NCBI GenBank assembly: GCA_012520135.1
Contig: JAAYOX010000320.1
Span: forward strand, 1 to 9,048
Direction of reading: 5' to 3'
From: Clostridia bacterium
GTDB lineage: Bacteria; Bacillota; DULZ01
Length of the DNA stretch: 9,048 bases
In this document: piece after piece, positions 1 through 4,530 of the stretch
How the letters are laid out: each line of letters begins with the position of its first letter
How positions within the stretch are numbered: position 1 is the first letter of the stretch
Made by a program: the position numbers and the translations under genes
The notes under the pieces: model-generated
Database searches by the model: none
Told to the model about the DNA's origin: nothing
The model's input: the letters and a program-made list of their open reading frames with translations, nothing else

Positions 1-280
1 CCTTGACGGTTCCCATAACCACCTTGCCAACCTTTTCCGCCTTTTCCTCTCCCAAGAGTGGGGTTACCATTTCATTGACTTGTTTAAAGATTGAGCCTGC
101 CATCATCAGGTCCGAAACAAAATACTCTCCGGAGGAAAACTTATCTCCTACCTCCACCATTCCCTCCTGGCACTCCTTGAAAATTGCCAGGGGATCCACA
201 CCTTCATCCAGTTGCTTTCTGACTTCCGCCAACAAGTTTTCATCTTCCAGCCTGGCCAGCATCTGAGCTATAGCTCCCAT
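1..280 (-). CDS. Corrinoid (B12-binding) methyltransferase partner protein, 5' part only
   Basis: The visible 93 residues match the N-terminal helical cap (B12-binding_2 type) of the small corrinoid proteins that carry a methyl group between a substrate-specific methyltransferase and a second methyltransferase (the MtaC/MtbC/MttC/MtgC group). Recognisable pieces are the opening helix MGAIAQMLARLEDENLL, the EGMVEVGDKFSSGEYFVSDLMMAG stretch in two parts (EGMVEVGDKF, then SSGEYFVSDLMMAG), and VVMGTVK at the very edge. In this family GTVK is followed by the cobalt-ligating DxHxxG motif, so the gene is cut just before its diagnostic histidine. The start ATG at 280-278 has an AGGAGG ribosome binding site 7-8 nt upstream. 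It follows the His-rich protein gene after a 100-nt gap with no convincing terminator, so it may be in the same operon. The substrate (methanol, methylamines, betaine, methoxy compounds) cannot be told from this fragment. Confidence 0.88.
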   Translation of the reverse strand, partial: MGAIAQMLARLEDENLLAEVRKQLDEGVDPLAIFKECQEGMVEVGDKFSSGEYFVSDLMMAGSIFKQVNEMVTPLLGEEKAEKVGKVVMGTVK

Positions 281-380
281 TTTCACTTCCTCCTTTGCAA
301 AATTGTTAAAATTGTTATTATTCAACCGGGCATGCCGGCTACTAACCTTCTTTTGTTTTCAATAGGATATAGCTCCTTGT
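281..380. other. 100-bp gap before the corrinoid protein gene
   Basis: On the minus strand this gap separates the His-rich protein gene from the corrinoid protein gene. It contains an exact tandem direct repeat AAAATTGTT at 299-307 and 308-316 (plus strand), and a short hairpin with CCGG arms at 326-329 and 335-338. The hairpin has only four pairs and no T-run, so it is not a convincing terminator. No consensus promoter was found. The downstream gene probably depends on the promoter in front of the GTPase gene, at least in part. Confidence 0.4.
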
Positions 381-824
381 TTATCTATGGTCGCAATGAT
401 CATGATGATCGTGATGTTCATGGTGATCATCATGGTGTTTACTGATACTCTCTATTTCATAATCAATTAATAAATTCCGGTATTCATTGAATACATCCCT
501 CATTGTGTCCAGTGACATTTCCTCGTCAACACCACATACGATGGAATTAACCGTCAGTTGGACGGTGCTATAGTTGTTTTGACCCGATATTTCCACACCG
601 ACAGGGATGTCTTCTTTATAAATACTCAACTTTATGTAATCACTGCCATCACCCTCAAAAAGGGCTTTGATGTGACCGATGTATACCCCCTCTCCTTTTG
701 TCAAGGTTTTGGCGTAGCTTTCCAAAACCAAAGCCGTGATCTTGCCCCATCTTTCAAGGTTCGTTTCCTCAGGAAGTGAAAGCTTCAGGAGAAATGTGAC
801 AGGTATGAATTGATTCTGGTGCAC
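381..824 (-). CDS. Unknown protein with C-terminal 10-histidine metal-binding tail
   Basis: This 147-residue protein has no signal peptide or membrane segment and is probably cytosolic. I do not recognise its family. Residues 5-125 look like a compact alpha/beta domain (VTFLLKLSLP strand, then a helix around 22-42, then alternating strands GVYIGHIKALF, YIKLSIY, VGVEISG, VQLTVNSIVCGV and a last helix 102-120). Residues 130-147 form a tail with ten His, five Asp, one Glu and one Cys (HHDDHHEHHDHHDHCDHR), typical of nickel-, cobalt- or zinc-storing tails on metallochaperones. The start is GTG at 824-822, one base after the TAA of the GTPase gene. Its GGGG ribosome binding site lies inside the end of that gene, so the two are almost certainly translationally coupled. 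I infer that it supplies the metal-binding or C-terminal half that the short GTPase lacks. Confidence 0.8.
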   Translation of the reverse strand: MHQNQFIPVTFLLKLSLPEETNLERWGKITALVLESYAKTLTKGEGVYIGHIKALFEGDGSDYIKLSIYKEDIPVGVEISGQNNYSTVQLTVNSIVCGVDEEMSLDTMRDVFNEYRNLLIDYEIESISKHHDDHHEHHDHHDHCDHR

Positions 825-825
825 T

Positions 826-1434
826 TTAATCCCCTTCCTTAGTCAAAAACTTATTAACCAGACCGGCCATTTCTTCATCGATGAGATTATCCCTCCTGGT
901 TTTTACGGTGGGCACTTCCGGTTTTATCTCCCGTACAATCCTTAGAGCTTCATGGAAAGTGTTTTCTTCGATTAACTCAGTTTTATTTATCAAAACCACA
1001 TCGGCTTCATGAATACTGGATTGCAGCAGAGGTTGCAGAACTGCCATGAACATTTCCAGCCTGGTGGTATCCAATAAGAAGAAGTTAACAATATCCTTTC
1101 TTTCAATGTCCATGTCTACTAAGGCATCGATGGTGGTCTTAGGATCCGCCCCTCCGCTGGGTTCAATCATCACTACCTCCGGTTCATATTCCTTCAGTTG
1201 CTCCATGGTATCCACCAATCCGGAAGCCAATGTGCAGCAGATACATCCCCCGAACAGTTCCCAGAGATTATAGCCCAGACGTTTCATGTATTTGTTATCG
1301 ATCCCGATCTCACCGATTTCGTTAATAATTAGTGCACTCTTGACATTGTTAGCTGAAAAATACTCAGCTAAGGATTTAATTAATGTTGTTTTCCCTGAAC
1401 CTAAAAACCCCGAGACCAAAAGAACTTTAGTCAT
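826..1434 (-). CDS. CobW/P47K-type (COG0523-like) G3E-family GTPase, short form
   Basis: This 202-residue P-loop GTPase belongs to the SIMIBI G3E group (CobW, HypB, UreG), whose members insert metals into enzymes or help mature metal cofactors. Visible motifs are the Walker A GFLGSGKTT (residues 9-17), the switch region NEIGEIGIDNKYM (38-50), the CxCC metal-binding motif GGCICCTL (62-69) that marks the CobW/COG0523 branch, a Walker B-like VVMIEPSGGADP (87-98), and a G4 motif NKTE (150-153) where the family usually has NKxD. It ends after the GTPase domain, whereas CobW proteins usually carry an extra C-terminal domain and total 300-400 residues. ATG 1434 has a GGAGGT ribosome binding site 6 nt upstream. 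It is the first gene of a unit with the His-rich protein and probably a corrinoid protein. A role in metal or corrinoid handling for methyltransferases is an inference from this context. Confidence 0.88.
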   Translation of the reverse strand: MTKVLLVSGFLGSGKTTLIKSLAEYFSANNVKSALIINEIGEIGIDNKYMKRLGYNLWELFGGCICCTLASGLVDTMEQLKEYEPEVVMIEPSGGADPKTTIDALVDMDIERKDIVNFFLLDTTRLEMFMAVLQPLLQSSIHEADVVLINKTELIEENTFHEALRIVREIKPEVPTVKTRRDNLIDEEMAGLVNKFLTKEGD

Positions 1435-1450
1435 ACCGGCACCTCCATGT

Positions 1451-1466
1451 ACCTGTACATACAGGT
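1451..1466. promoter_or_regulatory. 16-bp palindrome at the predicted transcription start (candidate operator)
   Basis: The sequence ACCTGTACATACAGGT (plus strand) has perfect 6-bp arms around a 4-bp centre. It begins within one or two bases of the predicted start site of the GTPase promoter and ends 4 bp before the ribosome binding site. A second, overlapping palindrome TGTACCTGTACA occupies 1448-1459. The position is ideal for a repressor site, and an mRNA hairpin near the ribosome binding site is the alternative. The cognate regulator is unknown. Confidence 0.5.
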
Positions 1467-1474
1467 TTATCTAT

Positions 1475-1503
1475 ATTTTATTCTTAATATTTAGTAATGT
1501 CAA
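1475..1503 (-). promoter_or_regulatory. Sigma-A promoter of the GTPase/His-rich gene unit
   Basis: On the minus strand there is a perfect -35 TTGACA (1503-1498), a 17-bp AT-rich spacer and a -10 TAAAAT (1480-1475, one mismatch from TATAAT). Transcription should begin near 1468-1467, giving a leader of about 34 nt before ATG 1434. It lies between the rubrerythrin terminator and the GTPase gene, so this unit is transcribed independently. Confidence 0.82.
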
Positions 1504-1554
1504 CCTCTTGATAATTTTACTCTAAGTTATTGCCGGTCGCTACAGCATCCTAAA

Positions 1555-1592
1555 CAAAAAACCCCTAACAGCTCTTTCAAAACTGTTAGAGG
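1555..1592 (-). terminator. Rho-independent terminator of the rubrerythrin gene
   Basis: On the minus strand a 10-pair stem, CCTCTAACAG (1592-1583) with CTGTTAGGGG (1571-1562) including one G-T pair, encloses an 11-nt loop and is followed directly by six T. It lies about 20 nt past the rubrerythrin stop codon and insulates the GTPase unit. Confidence 0.85.
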
Positions 1593-1610
1593 CTTACTTT
1601 GGGCAACTGA

Positions 1611-2159
1611 TTATTTATTGAAGTATCTATCCAACAGGCCTTTAAATGCCTGTCCGTGTCTTGCTTCGTCCTTGCACATTTCATGAACCGTATCATGAAT
1701 AGCGTCAAGATTTAATTGCTTAGCTTTAGTAGCCAAGTCTTTTTTGCCCTGGCAAGCACCAAACTCTGCTTCCACCCGGGCTTCCAGGTTCTTCTTGGTA
1801 TCGGCATATACTACTTCACCTAATAGTTCGGCAAATTTAGCGGCATGCTCGGCTTCTTCCCAGGCAATTCTCTTATATGCTTCCGCAACTTCGGGATAGC
1901 CTTCCCTGTCAGCCTGACGGCTCATCGCCAAATACATACCTACTTCGGTACATTCGCCCATGAAATTAGCTCTCAGGCCTTCGATGATCTCCGGATCCAC
2001 TCCCTCGGCAACTCCTATTCTATGTTCGTCAGCCCATGCCATTTCGCCCTCTTGTTTTTCGTTAAACTTTTCTTTGGGGGCTTTACATTGGGGACAGTTG
2101 GCAGGCGGCTCATTTCCCTCATGTACATAACCACAGATTACACAGACAAACTTCTTCAT
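1611..2159 (-). CDS. Reverse rubrerythrin (N-terminal rubredoxin domain, diiron peroxidase)
   Basis: This 182-residue cytosolic protein reduces hydrogen peroxide to water as part of an NADH peroxidase system in anaerobes. The domains are in reverse order to classical rubrerythrin. A rubredoxin-type Fe(Cys)4 site comes first (C6, C9, C22, C25 in CVICGYVHEG and CPQCKAP). A ferritin-like diiron helical bundle follows, with glutamates in ECTEVGMY (E69, E72) and the two ExxH motifs EAEH (102-105) and EARH (165-168). Length and order fit the reverse rubrerythrins (revRbr) of Clostridium. The start ATG at 2159 has an AAGGAGGT ribosome binding site 10 nt upstream. The gene has its own strong promoter and terminator, so it is a single-gene unit. 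A PerR-box-like sequence overlaps the -10, which fits the peroxide-stress control known for clostridial revRbr. Confidence 0.93.
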   Translation of the reverse strand: MKKFVCVICGYVHEGNEPPANCPQCKAPKEKFNEKQEGEMAWADEHRIGVAEGVDPEIIEGLRANFMGECTEVGMYLAMSRQADREGYPEVAEAYKRIAWEEAEHAAKFAELLGEVVYADTKKNLEARVEAEFGACQGKKDLATKAKQLNLDAIHDTVHEMCKDEARHGQAFKGLLDRYFNK

Positions 2160-2208
2160 TTCTCAAATGACCTCCTTAAGCTATTAAATACAATTATCCG
2201 GTGTTCCA

Positions 2209-2261
2209 AACGATTACCAAACTGCGTGGCAAATGGAAACATACAACTATTAGTAATCGTT
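2209..2261 (-). promoter_or_regulatory. Inverted repeat at the 5' end of the rubrerythrin leader
   Basis: Perfect 9-bp arms AACGATTAC (minus strand, 2261-2253) and GTAATCGTT (2217-2209) are separated by 35 nt. The first arm starts at the predicted transcription start, so the mRNA would carry a 5'-terminal stem. That could be a stability element or part of a regulator site. Confidence 0.4.
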
Positions 2262-2274
2262 ATTAATATTATAC
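2260..2274 (-). promoter_or_regulatory. PerR-box-like sequence over the rubrerythrin -10
   Basis: The minus-strand sequence GTATAATATTAATAA matches the PerR consensus TTATAATNATTATAA at 11 of 14 defined positions. Six of those matches come from the -10 hexamer itself, so the support is moderate. Binding here would block RNA polymerase, as expected for peroxide-inducible repression. Confidence 0.4.
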
Positions 2275-2296
2275 AAAGGCTTAAAGCCCTAGTCAA
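2268..2296 (-). promoter_or_regulatory. Sigma-A promoter of the reverse rubrerythrin gene
   Basis: On the minus strand there is a -35 TTGACT (2296-2291), a spacer of exactly 17 bp and a perfect -10 TATAAT (2273-2268). The expected start site is near 2261, leaving a leader of about 100 nt. The spacer itself holds a GGCTTTAAGCC palindrome (2288-2278). The -35 begins only 17 bp after the spoIIP stop codon, with no terminator between. Confidence 0.82.
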
Positions 2297-2312
2297 TACC
2301 TTTTTCAAAAAT

Positions 2313-3425
2313 TTACTCACTACGCAACAGCTCTTTCAACACTTCCCCGAACAAATCCATGGCATTCAAAGCCTCCTGCAGGGAATTGAGATCGTTTCCT
2401 ACTTCAATGAGGATGGTACGGGGATGCAGGTGTTGGTTATACCTTCCGCTTTGTACCCGGTACCCAAGCGATAATCCCGGATACAACTCATCCATTTTCT
2501 CCGTAACCTGCCGGGCAAATTCCCTGTTTTTCATCCACTCGGGATGAGGTAGCCGGGCATCACTGCCTACAATTAAACGAATTCGGGCACATTTTCGACC
2601 ATTAATAGTGGAGGTCAAAGGTTTTGCATGTCCTGCATCCCGGTGAACATCAATTACCACCCGGGCATGAGGGTTATCCTGCAGCAGCTTTTCCAGAGTT
2701 AGGGCAGAATTGGTGTAAGATTCTTCAAATTTAGGATAGTCATGGATTGTTTCGGAACGGACCACACTTATGCCATACTTATCTCGTAAAACCTTTTCCA
2801 ACTGTGCTGCCGCTTTAACTACTCCGGCATTTTCCCCTTCCAACTTGCTAACTCCGTCTGTTGCGCTATAGGTTTCGGCATTGTGGGTGTTAAAGATGAT
2901 TACTTCCGCTCCCTGAAAGACCGCCTGATCTTGCCTAGGATCATTTTCGATAGGTACCTCGGGCTCTTCCAAAGGAATATCCGGTGTTTCCACAATAGCC
3001 TCATCCTCAAATAACGGGTAACTTTCCATGGAAACTGCCGCTAAAGCCTCCATTGCTCCTACCGCTGTCATGCCTTGTCCAAAAAAACTTCGCGGATTGC
3101 GGGGATTTACATCAAAAACTGTTTCTACCATGGCCACCAATAAACCGTCCTGCTGGGCAGGCTGCATCCAGTAAACCGGGGGTAAACCGGCAACCAAAAT
3201 ATTTTTAAAGGTTTGATTGTCAATGCCTAATAAATACATGACTTCCTTGAGCAAACTTACATCAATATCTCGCTCCGGTTCCACCGGACTTGCCTCCTGT
3301 AATCTTGCTTCTTTAGCAGGGGCATTGATAATCGATGCTGCCAACAGTATCAAGACCAGTAACAATAATATTGTTTTAATCTTGGCTATGGCCCTGGGAG
3401 ACCAACGAATATAGAACTTAATCAT
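2313..3425 (-). CDS. spoIIP: Stage II sporulation protein P (SpoIIP), peptidoglycan amidase/endopeptidase
   Basis: SpoIIP works with SpoIID and SpoIIM in the mother cell to degrade septal peptidoglycan and drive engulfment of the forespore, cutting both the MurNAc-L-Ala amide and peptide cross-links. With the start at 3425 it has 370 residues. A single N-terminal membrane anchor (about 18-34, after a basic stretch) is followed by a variable linker rich in Glu and Pro (136-165). The catalytic domain runs from about 173 to 370 with the signature blocks NTHNAETY (179-186), VIDVHRDAG (257-265), RYNQHLHP (328-335) and LIEVGNDLNS (339-348), including the conserved His and Glu metal ligands. An upstream in-frame ATG at 3452 exists, but a GGGGAGGA site 8 nt before the ATG at 3425 favours the shorter form. 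It sits close to rpsT and holA as in other spore formers, but gpr is not directly adjacent. Confidence 0.95.
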   Translation of the reverse strand: MIKFYIRWSPRAIAKIKTILLLLVLILLAASIINAPAKEARLQEASPVEPERDIDVSLLKEVMYLLGIDNQTFKNILVAGLPPVYWMQPAQQDGLLVAMVETVFDVNPRNPRSFFGQGMTAVGAMEALAAVSMESYPLFEDEAIVETPDIPLEEPEVPIENDPRQDQAVFQGAEVIIFNTHNAETYSATDGVSKLEGENAGVVKAAAQLEKVLRDKYGISVVRSETIHDYPKFEESYTNSALTLEKLLQDNPHARVVIDVHRDAGHAKPLTSTINGRKCARIRLIVGSDARLPHPEWMKNREFARQVTEKMDELYPGLSLGYRVQSGRYNQHLHPRTILIEVGNDLNSLQEALNAMDLFGEVLKELLRSE

Positions 3426-3433
3426 GAAGGCTG

Positions 3434-3441
3434 TCCTCCCC
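3434..3441 (-). promoter_or_regulatory. Ribosome binding site that fixes the spoIIP start
   Basis: GGGGAGGA on the minus strand lies 8 nt before the ATG at 3425-3423. The alternative ATG at 3452 has no purine-rich site in front of it, so the start nine codons further in is preferred. Confidence 0.75.
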
Positions 3442-3458
3442 TCTTTCAGCATACTAAA

Positions 3459-3486
3459 TAATTATGCCGGCAGAGGGCAGTTATGC
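3459..3486 (-). promoter_or_regulatory. Weak sigma-E-like promoter candidate for spoIIP
   Basis: On the minus strand GCATAAC (3486-3480), a 13-bp spacer and CATAATTA (3466-3459) partly fit the mother-cell sigma-E pattern (KMATATT, then CATACAHT): five of seven and five of eight positions. Spacing and position are right and spoIIP is sigma-E dependent in Bacillus subtilis. The match is too weak to be more than a candidate. Confidence 0.25.
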
Positions 3487-3601
3487 CTCATTACAAAAAA
3501 ACAACCATTAACACGTAAGGGTTCCATTTATTGGGCCAATTTACATCTTCCCAACTAATGTTAATCATTGGGCTTAATTGGAGCCAAAACCAAATAAGCA
3601 A

Positions 3602-3710
3602 AAGGCTGGTAATGTATGTTTCGCTACGGCGAAGCCCCTACGCCATTACCTGCAGCAAACTGCCGACGGCTGTGGACACAACGCCCGCTCCACAAATCAT
3701 TACCAGCCTT
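3602..3710. repeat. 109-bp palindromic element, probable structured RNA or small repeat
   Basis: Perfect 13-bp inverted arms, AAGGCTGGTAATG (3602-3614) and CATTACCAGCCTT (3698-3710), enclose 83 bp that holds further stems. In plus-strand sense these are a 7-pair hairpin 3618-3624 with 3629-3635 capped by a UACG (UNCG-type) tetraloop closed by C-G, a small GCAG-CAAA-CTGC hairpin (3652-3663), and a 6-pair stem TGTGGA (3671-3676) with TCCACA (3689-3694). Together they make a multi-branched fold closed by the 13-bp stem. The tetraloop hints at a plus-strand RNA. On the minus strand the element lies 27 bp after the stop of the YvlD-like gene and is followed by only four T, so it would be a poor terminator. 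No matching riboswitch or small-RNA family is recognised. Confidence 0.55.
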
Positions 3711-3736
3711 AATTGCCTGGCTAATAGTAAATAGAA

Positions 3737-4078
3737 TTAACGAAGTTCAGTAGGTACAAAGGCATCGATAACGCCAATTACTAAAGCAGATAATAATGCC
3801 CCCAGGATGTTGACACTCAAATAATTAGGCACAATAAACTGGGCCAGATAAATGACGGCAGCAGCCGTAATAAAACCTACAATACCTCTGCTCTGGGGAG
3901 ATACATTATCACCTAAAATAGCTTCTACAATATAACCTAGAACGGCAATGACAACTGCAGCCAGCAAGGCACCGGTAAACCCACTTACAGTAATTCCCGG
4001 AAGCAACCATCCTACCAGCATTAAGACCAAGGCAGAAACAATAAAGCGAACAATAGTACCGATTATGCTCCCACTCAT
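3737..4078 (-). CDS. YvlD-like / phage holin family IV four-helix membrane protein
   Basis: This 113-residue, very hydrophobic protein has four predicted membrane helices at about 5-26, 33-54, 66-84 and 88-108. Short loops carry the family-like stretches GWLLPGITVSGF (18-29) and DNVSPQSRGIVGF (57-69). It matches the small membrane proteins annotated as phage holin superfamily IV (PF04020, YvlD of B. subtilis). Despite the name these are mostly ordinary chromosomal genes of unknown role, some tied to cell-envelope stress, and no phage genes are nearby. ATG 4078 has a full AAGGAGGTGA ribosome binding site 6 nt upstream. It is transcribed away from rpsT across a shared 154-bp region. No clear promoter was found for it. 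In relatives this position is commonly taken by gpr. Confidence 0.85.
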   Translation of the reverse strand: MSGSIIGTIVRFIVSALVLMLVGWLLPGITVSGFTGALLAAVVIAVLGYIVEAILGDNVSPQSRGIVGFITAAAVIYLAQFIVPNYLSVNILGALLSALVIGVIDAFVPTELR

Positions 4079-4141
4079 GGTAGCTCACCTCCTTTTTCCA
4101 AACTTACTAGTAGTTTTCCCGAAAAAAGGAGGTATATACTG

Positions 4142-4178
4142 TTTATCATGCTTGATTTACTTAATGAGCCATGATAAA
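4142..4178. promoter_or_regulatory. 9-bp inverted repeat enclosing the rpsT promoter
   Basis: TTTATCATG (4142-4150) and CATGATAAA (4170-4178) are perfect inverted arms 19 bp apart. They flank the -35 and overlap the -10 of the rpsT promoter in the region between two divergent genes. This could be an operator, or a chance repeat in AT-rich DNA. Confidence 0.35.
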
Positions 4179-4180
4179 AT
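4152..4180 (+). promoter_or_regulatory. Sigma-A promoter of rpsT with extended -10
   Basis: TTGATT (4152-4157), a 17-bp spacer and TAAAAT (4175-4180) are preceded by a TG at 4172-4173, giving an extended -10. The start site should be near 4187, about 46 nt before the rpsT ATG. The expected strength fits a ribosomal protein gene. Confidence 0.78.
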
Positions 4181-4232
4181 GTAGTTTGTTAATTATTGCT
4201 TTAAAGTCCTATGCTAGGAGGTGACATACCAA

Positions 4233-4499
4233 ATGGCCAACATCAAATCTGCCCTTAAGCGAATCGAAATTACCAAGAAACGCGCGAAAATGAATGCATC
4301 CCGTAAATCAGCCATGAAAACGGCGATTAAGCGGTTTGAGCAGAGCCTGGTTTCTGGGGAGCCGGAGCAAATGCAAGCCTCCTTTAAGCAAGCTGTGAAG
4401 TCTATTGACTCTATGGCTTCTAAGGGCTTAATTCATAAAAACACTGCTGCCAGAAAAAAATCTTCTTTACAAAGAAAACTACAGCAAGTTAACAGCTAA
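4233..4499 (+). CDS. rpsT: 30S ribosomal protein S20
   Basis: This 88-residue protein is very basic and opens with MANIKSALKRIEITKKRAKMN, given here as two parts: MANIKSALKRI and EITKKRAKMN. The latter part reads KSIDSMASKGLIHKNTAARKKS before KLQQVNS. These are the standard features and length of bacterial S20, a helical-bundle protein that binds 16S rRNA in the body of the small subunit. The start is ATG 4233, which has AGGAGGTGA (4216-4224) 8 nt upstream. An in-frame GTG at 4221 lies inside that ribosome binding site and is not a real start. It is the only plus-strand gene here. It has its own strong promoter and a hairpin terminator shared with holA, with which it converges. The neighbourhood holA-rpsT is conserved in Firmicutes. 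Confidence 0.97.
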   Translation: MANIKSALKRIEITKKRAKMNASRKSAMKTAIKRFEQSLVSGEPEQMQASFKQAVKSIDSMASKGLIHKNTAARKKSSLQRKLQQVNS

Positions 4500-4502
4500 A
4501 AG

Positions 4503-4530
4503 AAAAGGCCCACAGGCCTTTTATTTTTTT
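4503..4530 (+). terminator. Two-way terminator between rpsT and holA
   Basis: AAAAGGCC (4503-4510), loop CACA and GGCCTTTT (4515-4522) make an 8-pair stem followed by ATTTTTTT on the plus strand. On the minus strand the same stem runs into CTTTT and can also stop holA transcripts. The holA stop codon TAA (4523-4521) lies within the hairpin, so the convergent genes overlap through the terminator. Confidence 0.88.

Larger units (their letters stand above)
3426..3736. other. 311-bp non-coding region between spoIIP and the YvlD-like gene
   Basis: No credible gene is present. The spoIIP ribosome binding site and a weak sigma-E candidate occupy the left end. A small palindrome ATTGGGCCAAT lies at 3530-3540. 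The right part (3602-3710) is a large inverted-repeat element described separately. The possible reading frames are short, and the 67-codon plus-strand frame has no good ribosome binding site and runs through the palindromic element. Confidence 0.6.

Noticed and set aside
326..338. CCGG hairpin as a terminator before the corrinoid protein gene
   Set aside because: Only four pairs and no T-run.
381..434. His-codon-rich DNA (repeated CAT/GAT triplets) as a DNA repeat or CRISPR-like array
   Set aside because: The pattern comes from the codons of the His/Asp tail within an intact reading frame; there are no spacers.
1845..2474. 209-codon plus-strand frame opposite rubrerythrin and spoIIP
   Set aside because: It is antisense to two well-supported genes and spans the rubrerythrin promoter; no family is recognisable.
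3638..3700. 20-codon minus-strand frame (MICGAGVV...), in frame with the YvlD-like gene after its stop
   Set aside because: It is hydrophobic and has a weak AAGG upstream, but it is very short, lies wholly inside the palindromic element and has no recognisable relatives.
3531..3734. 67-codon plus-strand open frame
   Set aside because: No proper ribosome binding site, no recognisable family, and it runs across the palindromic element.
3737..4078. Reading the holin-family gene as evidence of a prophage
   Set aside because: Members of this family are common chromosomal membrane proteins, and no endolysin, structural or integrase genes are nearby.
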